Source of the DNA: Solirubrobacter pauli | Lineage (GTDB): Bacteria; Actinomycetota; Thermoleophilia; Solirubrobacterales; Solirubrobacteraceae | Assembly: GCF_003633755.1 (NCBI RefSeq) | Contig: NZ_RBIL01000001.1 | Location: forward strand, 3,209,426 to 3,273,425 | Direction of reading: 5' to 3' | DNA length: 64,000 nucleotides | Shown here: piece after piece, positions 19,218 through 28,283 of the stretch | Layout: the number at the start of each line of letters is the position of its first letter | Numbering within the stretch: the first letter of the stretch is position 1 | Made by a program: the position numbers and the translations under genes | Notes under the pieces: generated by a model | Database searches by the model: none | What the model was told of the DNA's origin: nothing | The model's input: the letters and a program-made list of their open reading frames with translations, nothing else

Positions 19218-19700
19218 TCAGGGCACCACCTTGCGTTGGAAGCGCTCGTACGCTCGCCGGTGGCGCTCGCGCACGGCGTCGGGATCGCTGGCGTCGATCA
19301 GGTGGACGATCAGCACGTCGCGCTCCTCGTCGACGTCCACGGGCACTTCGTCGGGGGCCTCGCCCGTCAGCACGCCCCAGAAGGCGATGCCGTGCCGTGA
19401 GCGCTCCCCGCGCGGGATCTCGACGAACCCGGGCTGTCCGCCGCCGCGCAGGCAGAAGCGAGCCGTGCGCCAGCTCCCGAGGATCATCTCGAGCGCGGTG
19501 GTCGCGAGCACCGGACCGAGAGCGAGCAGTCCGCGCCACGACGGCGAAGGGGCGGACCGGCCGGCCAGTCGCGGCCGCAGCCCGACCGCGAGCACCAGGC
19601 CGAGTGCGAGCCCGGCGGCGGCGTCGGCGGGCTTCGTGCTCGTGAGGACGAGGAGGTAGACGCCCATCAGGGCCAGCGCCTGCACGATGACGCGGGTCAT
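19218..19700 (-). CDS. mrpE: Mrp antiporter subunit E
   Basis: 160 aa; the ATG overlaps the mrpD stop (ATGA). Two hydrophobic segments (VIVQALALMGVYLLVL and AAAGLALGLVLAVGL) precede a cytoplasmic domain with HGIAFWGVLTGEAPDEVPVD and DVLIVHLID, the hallmark region of MrpE where charge-rich residues face the cytosol. It is part of the complete antiporter operon. Confidence 0.93.
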   Translation of the reverse strand: MTRVIVQALALMGVYLLVLTSTKPADAAAGLALGLVLAVGLRPRLAGRSAPSPSWRGLLALGPVLATTALEMILGSWRTARFCLRGGGQPGFVEIPRGERSRHGIAFWGVLTGEAPDEVPVDVDEERDVLIVHLIDASDPDAVRERHRRAYERFQRKVVP

Positions 19701-21067
19701 CCGGCCGCCCTCGCGAGCACCGCGGCGGCGTCGTGGCTGAGCGCGAGCAGCGGCTCGGGCCAGACCCCCATCGCCAAGACCACCAGCGCGATGAGCGCCA
19801 CCAGCGCCTGCTGCGGCCAGCGGCTGCCGGCGCTCGTGCGCTCGTGGCGCCAGAAGTCGAATTGGTAGATCTGGAACACGTACACGAACGACAGCGCGCT
19901 GCCGAGGAAGAACAACACGAGCACGACCGGGTCGTCGATCGCGGCCCGGAAGAGCTCCAGCTTGCCGATGAACCCGGCCGCGGGCGGCACGCCCGCCACG
20001 CTCAGGGCTCCGATCACGAACACCGCGCCCACGAGCGCCCCGCGCAGCTCGACGGTGAGGAACAGCAGCACCTTGTTGAGCGCGTTGACCACCGAGTACA
20101 GGATCGCGGCGGCGAAGCCGACCTCGCCGCCCACCCCGACGGCCACGAGCACGTAGCCCACCTGGCCGATCGCCGAGTAGGCGAGCATCTCGGCCGACGT
20201 GCGCCGCGACACCGCCAGCAGGCCGCCATAGAGGATCGACGCGCTGCCGATCACGATCAAGGCGGTGCCGGCGAGCGCGAGCTCGTCGGGCAGCAGCTCG
20301 CCGCCGAACCGCAGCAGCCCGTAGGCGCCGATGTTGGCCAGCCCGCCGCTGAGGATGGCCGCGACCGCGGGCCGCGAGCCGGTGTAGACCGTCGGCAGCC
20401 AGAAGTGGAACGGGAACAGCCCGAGCTTGACGCTGAACGCGGCGAAGAAGCCGACGGCGATCAGGATCGCGGCGTTCGGGTCCACGCCCGCGGCACGCTC
20501 GGCGATCCGGGCCATGTCGAGCGTGCCGGTGACGTGGTACAGGCCGGCGACCGACAGCAGGAACACGAAGGTGCCGAGCAGGTTGACGGTCGTGAACACG
20601 AGCGCCGCGCCGAGCTCCCGGCGTGTGCCGCCGTAGGTGGCGAGGATGTAGGCGGCGGTCATCGCCAGCTCGAAGAAGACGTAGAAGTCGAAGAGGTCGC
20701 CGGTGAGGAACACGCCGGAGAGACCGGCGCCCAAGAGCACCACGAGCCCCGGGAAGACCCGTTCCCGCACACCTTCGAGGACCTCGTGGATCATCGCCGT
20801 CAGCACGGCCAGCGACGACAGCAGCGCGAACAGCACGCCCAGCGCGTCCGCGCGGAGCGTGATCCCCACGCCGGTCGGCCAGTTGCCCGTGGTCGCCTCC
20901 ACCTTGCCGTCGGGAAGCACCTGGGTGGCGAGCACCACGAGCGCGACGAGGTTGGCGGCGAGCACGGCGACCGCCACCCAGCCCACCGATCGCTTGCGGC
21001 CGTCGCAGAGCACGAGCACGACGCCCGCGGCCCACGGGATCACGAGTGCCAGGGCGAGTGCGGTCAC
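19697..21067 (-). CDS. mrpD: Mrp antiporter subunit D (NuoN/NuoM-like proton channel)
   Basis: 456 aa with GTG start overlapping the mrpC stop. It has about 13-14 hydrophobic segments and belongs to the proton-pumping NADH dehydrogenase antiporter-like family. Ion-path residues include Glu in FFELAMTAAYI and Lys in AAFSVKLGLFPFHFWLP. It is homologous to MrpA's N-terminal part and provides one of the ion translocation routes of the complex. Confidence 0.94.
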   Translation of the reverse strand: MTALALALVIPWAAGVVLVLCDGRKRSVGWVAVAVLAANLVALVVLATQVLPDGKVEATTGNWPTGVGITLRADALGVLFALLSSLAVLTAMIHEVLEGVRERVFPGLVVLLGAGLSGVFLTGDLFDFYVFFELAMTAAYILATYGGTRRELGAALVFTTVNLLGTFVFLLSVAGLYHVTGTLDMARIAERAAGVDPNAAILIAVGFFAAFSVKLGLFPFHFWLPTVYTGSRPAVAAILSGGLANIGAYGLLRFGGELLPDELALAGTALIVIGSASILYGGLLAVSRRTSAEMLAYSAIGQVGYVLVAVGVGGEVGFAAAILYSVVNALNKVLLFLTVELRGALVGAVFVIGALSVAGVPPAAGFIGKLELFRAAIDDPVVLVLFFLGSALSFVYVFQIYQFDFWRHERTSAGSRWPQQALVALIALVVLAMGVWPEPLLALSHDAAAVLARAAG

Positions 21068-21462
21068 CGCGCGGCCGCCTCCTCGTCCTCGTGCTCACGG
21101 GAATGCCGGCGCTCGAGCTCCGCGTCGCGTGAGGCCTCGTCCTCGGCGATCTCGTCGAGCTCGCGCGACTCGAACGCCTGGACCACCCGCAGGACGAGCA
21201 CCAGCAGCAGCGCGGTGACGGCGAGGCCGATGACGATCGCCGTCAGCGCCATGCCCTGGCTGAGCGGGTCGCTGATGTCGCTTTCGGTCAGCGGGTAGAT
21301 CGGAGCGGCGCCGCGGGTGAGGCCCGAGGCGATCAGCGTCAGCACGGCGGCCTGGGAGATCAGGACGACGCCGAGGACCACGCGGACGAGGTCGCGGTTG
21401 AGCAGCAGGTACGCGCCGGAGCCGAACAGGGTGGCGGCGACGAGGGCGAAGATCAGCTTCAC
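21064..21462 (-). CDS. mrpC: Mrp antiporter subunit C (NuoK-like)
   Basis: 132 aa with three NuoK-like membrane segments (residues 1-95) and an acidic, charged cytoplasmic tail rich in Glu and Arg (ELDEIAEDEASRDAELERR) longer than in most MrpC proteins. It overlaps both neighbours by 4 bp. The conserved RVVLGVVLISQAAVLTL segment identifies the family. Confidence 0.93.
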   Translation of the reverse strand: MKLIFALVAATLFGSGAYLLLNRDLVRVVLGVVLISQAAVLTLIASGLTRGAAPIYPLTESDISDPLSQGMALTAIVIGLAVTALLLVLVLRVVQAFESRELDEIAEDEASRDAELERRHSREHEDEEAAAR

Positions 21463-21896
21463 CCGTCCGCTCCTTCGACGAGCGTCGAGAGATGGTGGAC
21501 GAGCGTCACGAGCGCTCCGCAGACGAGCAGGAAGACCCCGATGTCGAACGCGACCGCGGTGATCAGCTCCAGGGTCCCGAGCTTGACGACCTCGGCGTCG
21601 GGCGCCGGCCAGTGGGTGAAGGGCGGGTCACCGAAGACGATCGGCGCGAAGCCGACCAGCAGCGCGAGCACCAGGCCGCCGGCCGCGATGACCGGCGCGT
21701 GACGGAGGATCGGCAGGCTGCGCTCGGCGCGCCGAGGTCCGTAGGTGATGTACCGCAGGGAGATCGCCAGCGCGACGATGACGCCCGCGGAGAAGCCGTC
21801 GCCGACGTCGGTGTACCCCTTGACGATGATCGCCGCGGCGACCATCACCGCGGGCCCGAGCAGACGCGGGGCGACGACCTCGATGATCGCGTTCAC
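21459..21896 (-). CDS. mrpB: Mrp antiporter subunit B
   Basis: 145 aa, four hydrophobic segments, with the MnhB domain signature VKGYTDVGDGFSAGVIVALA and the closing FDIGVFLLVCGALVTLV. It overlaps mrpA and mrpC by 4 bp each. MrpB in this operon is a separate protein and not fused to MrpA. Confidence 0.93.
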   Translation of the reverse strand: MNAIIEVVAPRLLGPAVMVAAAIIVKGYTDVGDGFSAGVIVALAISLRYITYGPRRAERSLPILRHAPVIAAGGLVLALLVGFAPIVFGDPPFTHWPAPDAEVVKLGTLELITAVAFDIGVFLLVCGALVTLVHHLSTLVEGADG

Positions 21897-24121
21897 CAGC
21901 TCCTCCCGGCGCGGAGCAGGCTGGCGACCCCGACGATCGCGACCGCCAGCACGGTGATCTCCACCATGGTGTCCAGCCCACGGAAGTCGGCGAGGATGAC
22001 GGTCACGACGTCACCGCCGTGCGCGTCCTTGGCGCGCTTGACGTGCTCGGCCGCGTCACCGGTCGTCTGGCTCGTCCGCGACAGCGTCGCCCAGATCACG
22101 ACGAACGACGTGGCGCCCGCGACGACCCCGCCGACGACCGCGCGCCGGCGACGTCGTGGTGGGCGGTCCCGGCGGGGTTGGGGCAGCCGGGAGAAGACGC
22201 CGACGAACACCAGGGTGAAGATCGTCTCGACCAGCACGGCCACCAACGCGACGTCTGGAGCGCCGGAGACCGCGTACACGGCGGCAAGGGCGAACCCGAG
22301 GACCGAGAGGGCGAGCACCGGCCGCAACCGGCCCGGATCACGGACCGCGGTGAAGGCGGCGGCCACGCACAGCACGAGGAGAACGATGATCGGCAGATCA
22401 CCCGCCGCGACCGGGCCGACGATGAACGAGTTCTCGGTCGGGGTGAACACGAGGCCCAGGGCGACGAGCACGCCCGTGGGCACGAGCACCGCGGCGATGC
22501 TGTTGCGCAGGTCGCGGACCTCTGCGTCGTGCAGTCGGTCCGAGCAGCGGTTGAGCGCCCGCAGCGAGGTCCCGTACACGCGGCGTGGGCCGACGCGATC
22601 GCCCACCCGGGCGACCGCGCCCACGAGCGCCGCGCGGGCACGCGGGACGAGCACGAACGCTGCGCCGAGCGCCCATGCCGCCAGGGCCATCAGGTTCTCC
22701 GCCCGCGCGTCGACGTGGTAGGCAGGGTGGAGGTCGACCGGAGCGCCGTACGTGACCGTCGCGGCGTCATTGGCCAACTCGGTGAACGGGCTCACGACGA
22801 ACCCGCCCACGAGCGCGATCGCGGCGAGCACCACGACCGGTGCGACCAGCAGCGACGGGATCGCGCCGGCCGCCGTGCGCCGCGGCCCCGTGAACAGGCC
22901 GAACCAGAACCGGGCGATGTAGGCGAAGGTCAACGCGGCTGCGACGACGGCCATCACCGCCACGAGCCAGCCGCGCTCGCGTGCGGCGGCGAAGAACAAC
23001 TCGTCCTTGAAGAACCCGAGGGTCAGCGGGAGCGCGGCGAGGGTCGCCGCCGCGACGCCGCTCGCCACGGCCAGCACCGGCATCGTGCGCGCCAGCCCGC
23101 CGAGGTGCGAGAGCCGCGCCTCGCCCGTCGCTTCCGTCACGGCCCCCGCGGTCATGAACAGGGCGCTCTTGGCGATGGCGTGCGTGATCACGTAGAGGGC
23201 GGCGGCGCCCGCACCCGCCGCGCCGCCGATCCCGTACAACGTCACGACGTACCCGTACTGGGAGATCGTCGAGTGGGCCAGGATCTGCTTGAGCTCGTCC
23301 TGCGCCAGGGCCAGCAGGCCGCCGATGACGATCGACGCCAGCCCGATCACCAGCAGCCCGTCGAGCAGGACCGCGTCGAGCGCGAGCAGCGGGTGCACCC
23401 GGCCGAGGACGAGCACGCCGGCCGCCACCATCGCGGCCGAGTGCAGGTACGCCGACACCGGCGTCGGCGCGGCCATCGCGCGCGGCAACCAGAAGTGCAG
23501 CGGCACCTGGGCGCTCTTCGCGAGGGCCGCGACCGCGATCAGCGCGCAGGCGACCGTGGTCGTCGTCCCGGCCTGCGCGCGGTCGAACAGCTGCGGGAGC
23601 GAGAACGTGCCGTATTCCGCGTACAGCAACACCGCGCCCAAGAGCAGCGCGACGGCGCTGACACCGGTGACGAGCAGCGCCATGAGCGCCGCGCCGCGTG
23701 CCTCGCGCCGGTCACGGTCGAAGCCGATCAGGAAGTACGACGCAACGGCGGTCAGGTCGAAGAAGACGAACAGCAGCACCAGGTCGCGCGCGCACGCGAG
23801 CCCGATCATCGAGAGCATGAACAGCGTCATCCATGGCCAGAAGCGGCGGGCCTCGGTCGCGGGGCGCTCGCCGTGCGCCAGGTGCAGCGGCAGATAGGCC
23901 GAGCCGTAGGCGAACACGGCGGTGCCGATTCCCGTGGCCAGCAGGGCGTACAGCGCCCCGAGCCCGTCGAACGCCAGATCCAGCCGGAGGTCGAGCGTCG
24001 GCGCCCAGGCGACGTCGACGCTGCCTCCTCCCGCGAGCCACCCCGCGAGACAGACCGCGAATCCGGCGAGCGCGCCGGCAGTGGCGGTCCAGGCGAGGGG
24101 GTCGGCGCGAGACGACTTCAC
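21893..24121 (-). CDS. mrpA: Mrp antiporter subunit A (NuoL-like)
   Basis: 742 aa from a GTG at 24121; upstream in-frame codons to 24223 read as non-coding. The NuoL-like core has about 14 hydrophobic segments with the ion-path residues in ALAKSAQVPLHFWLPRAMAA and HAIAKSALFMTAGAV. The C-terminal ~180 residues contain the MbhD/DUF4040 segment (AVYAVSGAPDVALVAVLVET) and an MbhE-like end (FRGLDTMVEITVLAVA). It is the first gene of the operon and provides the second antiporter module with MrpD. It diverges from the universal stress protein gene, with 83 bp between starts. Confidence 0.94.
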   Translation of the reverse strand: MKSSRADPLAWTATAGALAGFAVCLAGWLAGGGSVDVAWAPTLDLRLDLAFDGLGALYALLATGIGTAVFAYGSAYLPLHLAHGERPATEARRFWPWMTLFMLSMIGLACARDLVLLFVFFDLTAVASYFLIGFDRDRREARGAALMALLVTGVSAVALLLGAVLLYAEYGTFSLPQLFDRAQAGTTTTVACALIAVAALAKSAQVPLHFWLPRAMAAPTPVSAYLHSAAMVAAGVLVLGRVHPLLALDAVLLDGLLVIGLASIVIGGLLALAQDELKQILAHSTISQYGYVVTLYGIGGAAGAGAAALYVITHAIAKSALFMTAGAVTEATGEARLSHLGGLARTMPVLAVASGVAAATLAALPLTLGFFKDELFFAAARERGWLVAVMAVVAAALTFAYIARFWFGLFTGPRRTAAGAIPSLLVAPVVVLAAIALVGGFVVSPFTELANDAATVTYGAPVDLHPAYHVDARAENLMALAAWALGAAFVLVPRARAALVGAVARVGDRVGPRRVYGTSLRALNRCSDRLHDAEVRDLRNSIAAVLVPTGVLVALGLVFTPTENSFIVGPVAAGDLPIIVLLVLCVAAAFTAVRDPGRLRPVLALSVLGFALAAVYAVSGAPDVALVAVLVETIFTLVFVGVFSRLPQPRRDRPPRRRRRAVVGGVVAGATSFVVIWATLSRTSQTTGDAAEHVKRAKDAHGGDVVTVILADFRGLDTMVEITVLAVAIVGVASLLRAGRSW

Positions 24122-24204
24122 GGGATCGCGACCATCCGGGTGCACATCATGCCCGACCACTCGACCGCTCGCCGCGCCGGTACGATGGGCCGCGCGCGCC
24201 GGCG

Positions 24205-25104
24205 ATGAGCACCTCCGCCTCACACCCCTCGGCAGTCGCGGCCGTCTGCGCCGTGGACGAGGACGCGTACGCGGCCGACGTGGTCGTGCTCGGCACCTGG
24301 CTGGCCTCGAAGCTCGAGCTCGAGCCGCGGTTCGTCCACGTCGCTCCGGCGCAACCGCGGCCTGACGCCGCCGACCTGCACCTGCTGAACGCGGCGCGCG
24401 CCGCCGCGTCCGCGCTCTTCGAAGACCTGCGGCTCCCGAGCGGTCGAACCGAGATGGTGGTGGCGGAGAGCGCCGCGGCCGGCATCCTGGGGGCGGCGCG
24501 CGAGCACGGCGCCCAGCTGGTCATCATGGGCTCGCGCGGCCAGGGCGCGGTCACCAGCGCTGCCCTGGGCAGCACCACTCGAGCCGTGATCGCCGAGCGC
24601 GAAGTCCCCGTGGTCGTCGTCCGGGCCGGCGCTGCTCCGGTCACGCTCGGAGGGCCGCTCGTCTGCGCGGTGGTGGACGACGGTGCCGATCAGATCGCGC
24701 TTGCCCAAGCGGTGGGGCGGATGGCGGCGAGACTCGGCGCTGCACTCGTGTTGGTGCACGCCGTCGAGCTCGGCTCGGTCAGGACGGGCTCGCCACGTAT
24801 GCCCGGCCCGCGGGTCGACACGGACCGCGGTGCTGCCGAGCGGCTCATGCGCCAGGTCCTCTCGAAGCTTCCGCCGGGCCTCGACGTGGACGCGCGCGTC
24901 CGCCCCGGCCGGCCGGCGCCGGTGATCGCGGACGTCGCCGATGAGGTCTCCTCGGACCTCGTGATCGTGGGGCACCGCGCTCGGGGAGCGGTCGCCACGG
25001 CGGTCACGGGGAGCACCGCGCTCGAGCTGATCGGCATGGGCACCCGTCCGACGATGCTCCTTCCGCCGCGGTTGGCCGACGGGTTCCTGCCGTTGCGTCG
25101 GTGA
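24205..25104 (+). CDS. Tandem-domain universal stress protein
   Basis: 299 aa, two UspA domains (about 5-140 and 150-290). The first keeps the ATP-binding pattern G-x2-G-x9-G-S in GSRGQGAVTSAALGS. The second is altered (GHRARGAVATAVTGS, with Ala at the second Gly), so only one nucleotide site is expected. The start MSTSASHPSAVAAVC is chosen because the longer open frame upstream lies antisense to mrpA. The divergent layout with mrpA may link it to pH or salt stress. Confidence 0.9.
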   Translation: MSTSASHPSAVAAVCAVDEDAYAADVVVLGTWLASKLELEPRFVHVAPAQPRPDAADLHLLNAARAAASALFEDLRLPSGRTEMVVAESAAAGILGAAREHGAQLVIMGSRGQGAVTSAALGSTTRAVIAEREVPVVVVRAGAAPVTLGGPLVCAVVDDGADQIALAQAVGRMAARLGAALVLVHAVELGSVRTGSPRMPGPRVDTDRGAAERLMRQVLSKLPPGLDVDARVRPGRPAPVIADVADEVSSDLVIVGHRARGAVATAVTGSTALELIGMGTRPTMLLPPRLADGFLPLRR

Positions 25105-25217
25105 ACAGCCGCTCCTGCTAGGCCGCTCGGCCAAGGGGTCGTTGACACCTCGACGACGGGCTGACAGGGTCCGGGCCAGCGAAGTCCTACGTTCTGTAGT
25201 CGTACGGGGGTGCGGGT

Positions 25218-28200
25218 ATGCGGGGGAAGCCTCTGGCGATGGCATTGGGGATGTCATTGCTCTTGTCCACGGGAGGCGCGGGCGATGCGTCCGCGAGCGG
25301 CATCGGCGAGGAGCAGTTCCAGCCGAGCGTGACGTACGACCTGTCGGTCACCGACGCCGAGCGGGACGCGATCCACGCGGAGGTCGAGGCGTTGGCGGGC
25401 CGCATCAGCGACGCGCGGGCGGGGGACGGCACGTACGACCCGCTCACGCTGGTCGGGGCGATGCTGGACGGAGCGACCTACGACTCGATCTCGCGGGGCG
25501 GCACGGCCGCGACCGCGTATCCGTTCCCGGTCAGCAACACGGCGGCCAACCAGAACGAGTACGACCGCAAGGTCGCGAAGCTCGCCTGGGTCGTGAAGCT
25601 GGCGAAGGACCTGGGATTCCCGGTCGTCGTGCAGCGCCAGCCCGACAAGTACGTGTACGCGGAGATCGGCGATCCGGACGCTCCGGAGATGGTCATGGCG
25701 TTGAGCCATCTGGACTCGCCGACGGCGTCGGTGACGGCCGCCCAGCTCGCGCGCTGGCGGGACCCCTTCGGCAACCTCGGCACGCCCGGCGCCTACCACT
25801 CGTCCTACGTCAAGGACGGCTGGGTCTACGGGGCGGGCCTGCAGGACGACAGCGGCCCGACGCTCGCGACGCTGCTCGCCGCCAAGGCGATGCTCGAGGC
25901 GGGGCTGCCCATGGATCGACGCGTCCGCATCGTCATGGGCATCTACGAGGACGGCGGTCCCGGCACGCCCACGGCGGCGAACACCGCCACCTTCCAGTCG
26001 ATCCCGTACAACGCGAACCCGAGCTTCTACGACAACTGGGCCTACAAGAACCTCAACCGGGAGGAGACGCCGGTCGCGGCCTACACCTCCGACTCGCGGT
26101 TCCCGGTCATCGTCGGCAACTCCGGGTCGGTGACCCCGTCGGCGTCGATGAGCCTGTCCGCGGACGCCGGCAAGGCGTTCCGGTTGACGGACGCCAGGGC
26201 CGGCGTGACGTTGCGCGAAGGTGACCCGACGCTCAAGGACATCGCGTACGGCAGCACCACCCAGATCGCCTCGCGGGCCATCTTCACCCTCGACGTGACA
26301 GGGGCGGACGCTGCGGCGCGGGACCGGTTCGCGGCGGCGGTCACCGCGGCCGCGACCGCGAAGGGCTGGCTCCCCGCGGCTCCCGGCACCACGCCCAAGG
26401 TGCAGACGACGATCGCGGGCGACGCGCTCACGCTCGAGGTCAACACCGACGTCGCGATGGAGATGCCGACGCCGCAATACGGCAAGAACGCCGTCGTCTG
26501 GGGGATGTTCCTGCTCTCCAAGGCGCTCGACCCCGGCCTGCAGCTCAAGCAGGCCGCCGACGGCATCACCGACCTGTTCTTCCGCGACGGGGTCGAGGGC
26601 GAGGCCTACATCGGCAAGTACATGGGCATCCCCGCGAGCCTGCTGCGCAACCCCAGCAACGGCACGCCGAACCTGACCTTCGCCCTGATGGGCGGCATCA
26701 ACTCAGAGACGCCGACCAGCTTCTACACGGACGCCACCGGCAGCCTCAGCATCCCGCTGTTCGTGCGCAGCATGCACGTCACCGCGGCCGACTCGGCCCA
26801 GGCGACCGCGGCGGTCACGGCCGCCTTCCAGGCGAAGGGCTTCACGCTCGGCGCCCTCGGCTCGCCGATCGGCGCCGGGCTGTACGTCACGCACGACAAC
26901 CCGCTGACGGCGCTGCAGTTCGGCAGCTACCGGGCCACGATCGACCATGAGCCGGCGGCGTTCGCGGACCCGTCCGCGCTGCGGGACGTCACCTACCCGC
27001 AAGGCACGACCGGCGGCACCCTGGCCAGCAACTTCCGCAACAAGATGACCGCGTTCGGCGCCGTCATCCCGGGCAACGAGCGCTGGTGGCACACGGCCAA
27101 CGAGCGGATGAAGGTCGACTCGGCCGTGCAGATGACGAAGATGATGGCCGACGGCATGCTGGAGATGGCCCGGTACTCGGGCCCGGCCGGCGCCCAGTTC
27201 ATGTGGGCGGGCATGCCGGGGCTCAACGCCGACCGGGCGGACCTCGACCTGCTCGACGTCACGATCGGCACCTTCAAGGACGCGTCGGCCGCGGTCGGCA
27301 AGAGCCAGTTGGGCTCGCGGGCCCTGCTCGGTGCCACCGCGTTCAACATCCCGATGTGGAACGGGCGCGGCAACTCGGCGCCGACGGCGGCGGCGTTCGC
27401 GCTCGGGCACGCCGCGGGCGGGGTCTACCTGCCCCTGAACGACCCGGAGTACCTGAGCACCACATACGTGGCGCCGATGCGGTTGGAGTTCAAGGTCGAG
27501 CGCCCCGAGTACATGCGGGACGCGGACTGGGCGACGTTCGTCGCCCGCGGTTACGGCGACGTCACGTTCAACCTCCTGGTCGGCGACAAGGTCGTGCCGC
27601 TTACGGTCCCGGCCGGGCAGAGCGCGGACAAGTACTTCTCCTCGCGCGTCTCGGCCACCAACCCCGACGCCCTGTACCTGTCGGTCAACCTCGCCGTCAC
27701 GGACGCGCCGTACGAGGGTGTGAAGCCGGTCCTCGCGGATTCCAAGACGGACCTCTACACCGTCAACCCGACCTACCTCGCCTCGAACCCCGACCCGTTC
27801 CCCGGGCGCGGCGCGGTCAAGCAGCGCGGCTTCTTCCAGTTCGGCGACGGGACCAAGAACGCGGAGTTCTCCTCGCCCGACGCGGTCTACGTGACCGCTT
27901 CGAACTGGATCGCCGACGAGGAGCAGACGACGGTCGGCGGCACCGTCCCGGCGACGCTGTCGCTCACCCTGGGCGCGCCCGCCTCGTTCGCCCCGTTCGT
28001 CCCCGGCGTGGCCGACGACTACGTCGCCACGACGACGGCGAGGGTGACCTCGACCGCAGGCGACGCGACGCTGAGCGTGTCCGACCCGGGCCATCTCACC
28101 AACGGCGCGTTCTCGCTGCCGCAGCCGCTGCAGGTGGCGTTCTCGAAGTCGACGTGGACCGGCCCCGTGTCCAATGACGACGTGACGGTCACGTTCAAGC

Positions 28201-28283
28201 AATCGATCGGCGCCAACGACGCGCTGCGGACCGGCACCTACAGCAAGACGGTGACGTTCACGCTCTCCACGACCAACCCCTAG
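25218..28283 (+). CDS. Secreted M20-family peptidase with C-terminal FTLSTTTP-type domain
   Basis: 1021 aa. An N-terminal signal peptide (MRGKPLAMALGMSLLLSTGG) is followed by a large M20/PepV-like metallopeptidase. Metal ligands are visible at His164 and Asp166 (ALSHLDSP), Asp210/Asp211 (GAGLQDDSGP) and Glu244 (GIYEDGGPG). Residues about 520-850 contain the rest of the peptidase and an unassigned region. Residues 906-1021 (27933-28280) form the C-terminal domain shared by six secreted proteins here; this copy ends FTLSTTNP. The product probably cleaves dipeptides or amides outside the cell. The stop overlaps the convergent MFS gene by 26 bp. Confidence 0.85.
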   Translation: MRGKPLAMALGMSLLLSTGGAGDASASGIGEEQFQPSVTYDLSVTDAERDAIHAEVEALAGRISDARAGDGTYDPLTLVGAMLDGATYDSISRGGTAATAYPFPVSNTAANQNEYDRKVAKLAWVVKLAKDLGFPVVVQRQPDKYVYAEIGDPDAPEMVMALSHLDSPTASVTAAQLARWRDPFGNLGTPGAYHSSYVKDGWVYGAGLQDDSGPTLATLLAAKAMLEAGLPMDRRVRIVMGIYEDGGPGTPTAANTATFQSIPYNANPSFYDNWAYKNLNREETPVAAYTSDSRFPVIVGNSGSVTPSASMSLSADAGKAFRLTDARAGVTLREGDPTLKDIAYGSTTQIASRAIFTLDVTGADAAARDRFAAAVTAAATAKGWLPAAPGTTPKVQTTIAGDALTLEVNTDVAMEMPTPQYGKNAVVWGMFLLSKALDPGLQLKQAADGITDLFFRDGVEGEAYIGKYMGIPASLLRNPSNGTPNLTFALMGGINSETPTSFYTDATGSLSIPLFVRSMHVTAADSAQATAAVTAAFQAKGFTLGALGSPIGAGLYVTHDNPLTALQFGSYRATIDHEPAAFADPSALRDVTYPQGTTGGTLASNFRNKMTAFGAVIPGNERWWHTANERMKVDSAVQMTKMMADGMLEMARYSGPAGAQFMWAGMPGLNADRADLDLLDVTIGTFKDASAAVGKSQLGSRALLGATAFNIPMWNGRGNSAPTAAAFALGHAAGGVYLPLNDPEYLSTTYVAPMRLEFKVERPEYMRDADWATFVARGYGDVTFNLLVGDKVVPLTVPAGQSADKYFSSRVSATNPDALYLSVNLAVTDAPYEGVKPVLADSKTDLYTVNPTYLASNPDPFPGRGAVKQRGFFQFGDGTKNAEFSSPDAVYVTASNWIADEEQTTVGGTVPATLSLTLGAPASFAPFVPGVADDYVATTTARVTSTAGDATLSVSDPGHLTNGAFSLPQPLQVAFSKSTWTGPVSNDDVTVTFKQSIGANDALRTGTYSKTVTFTLSTTNP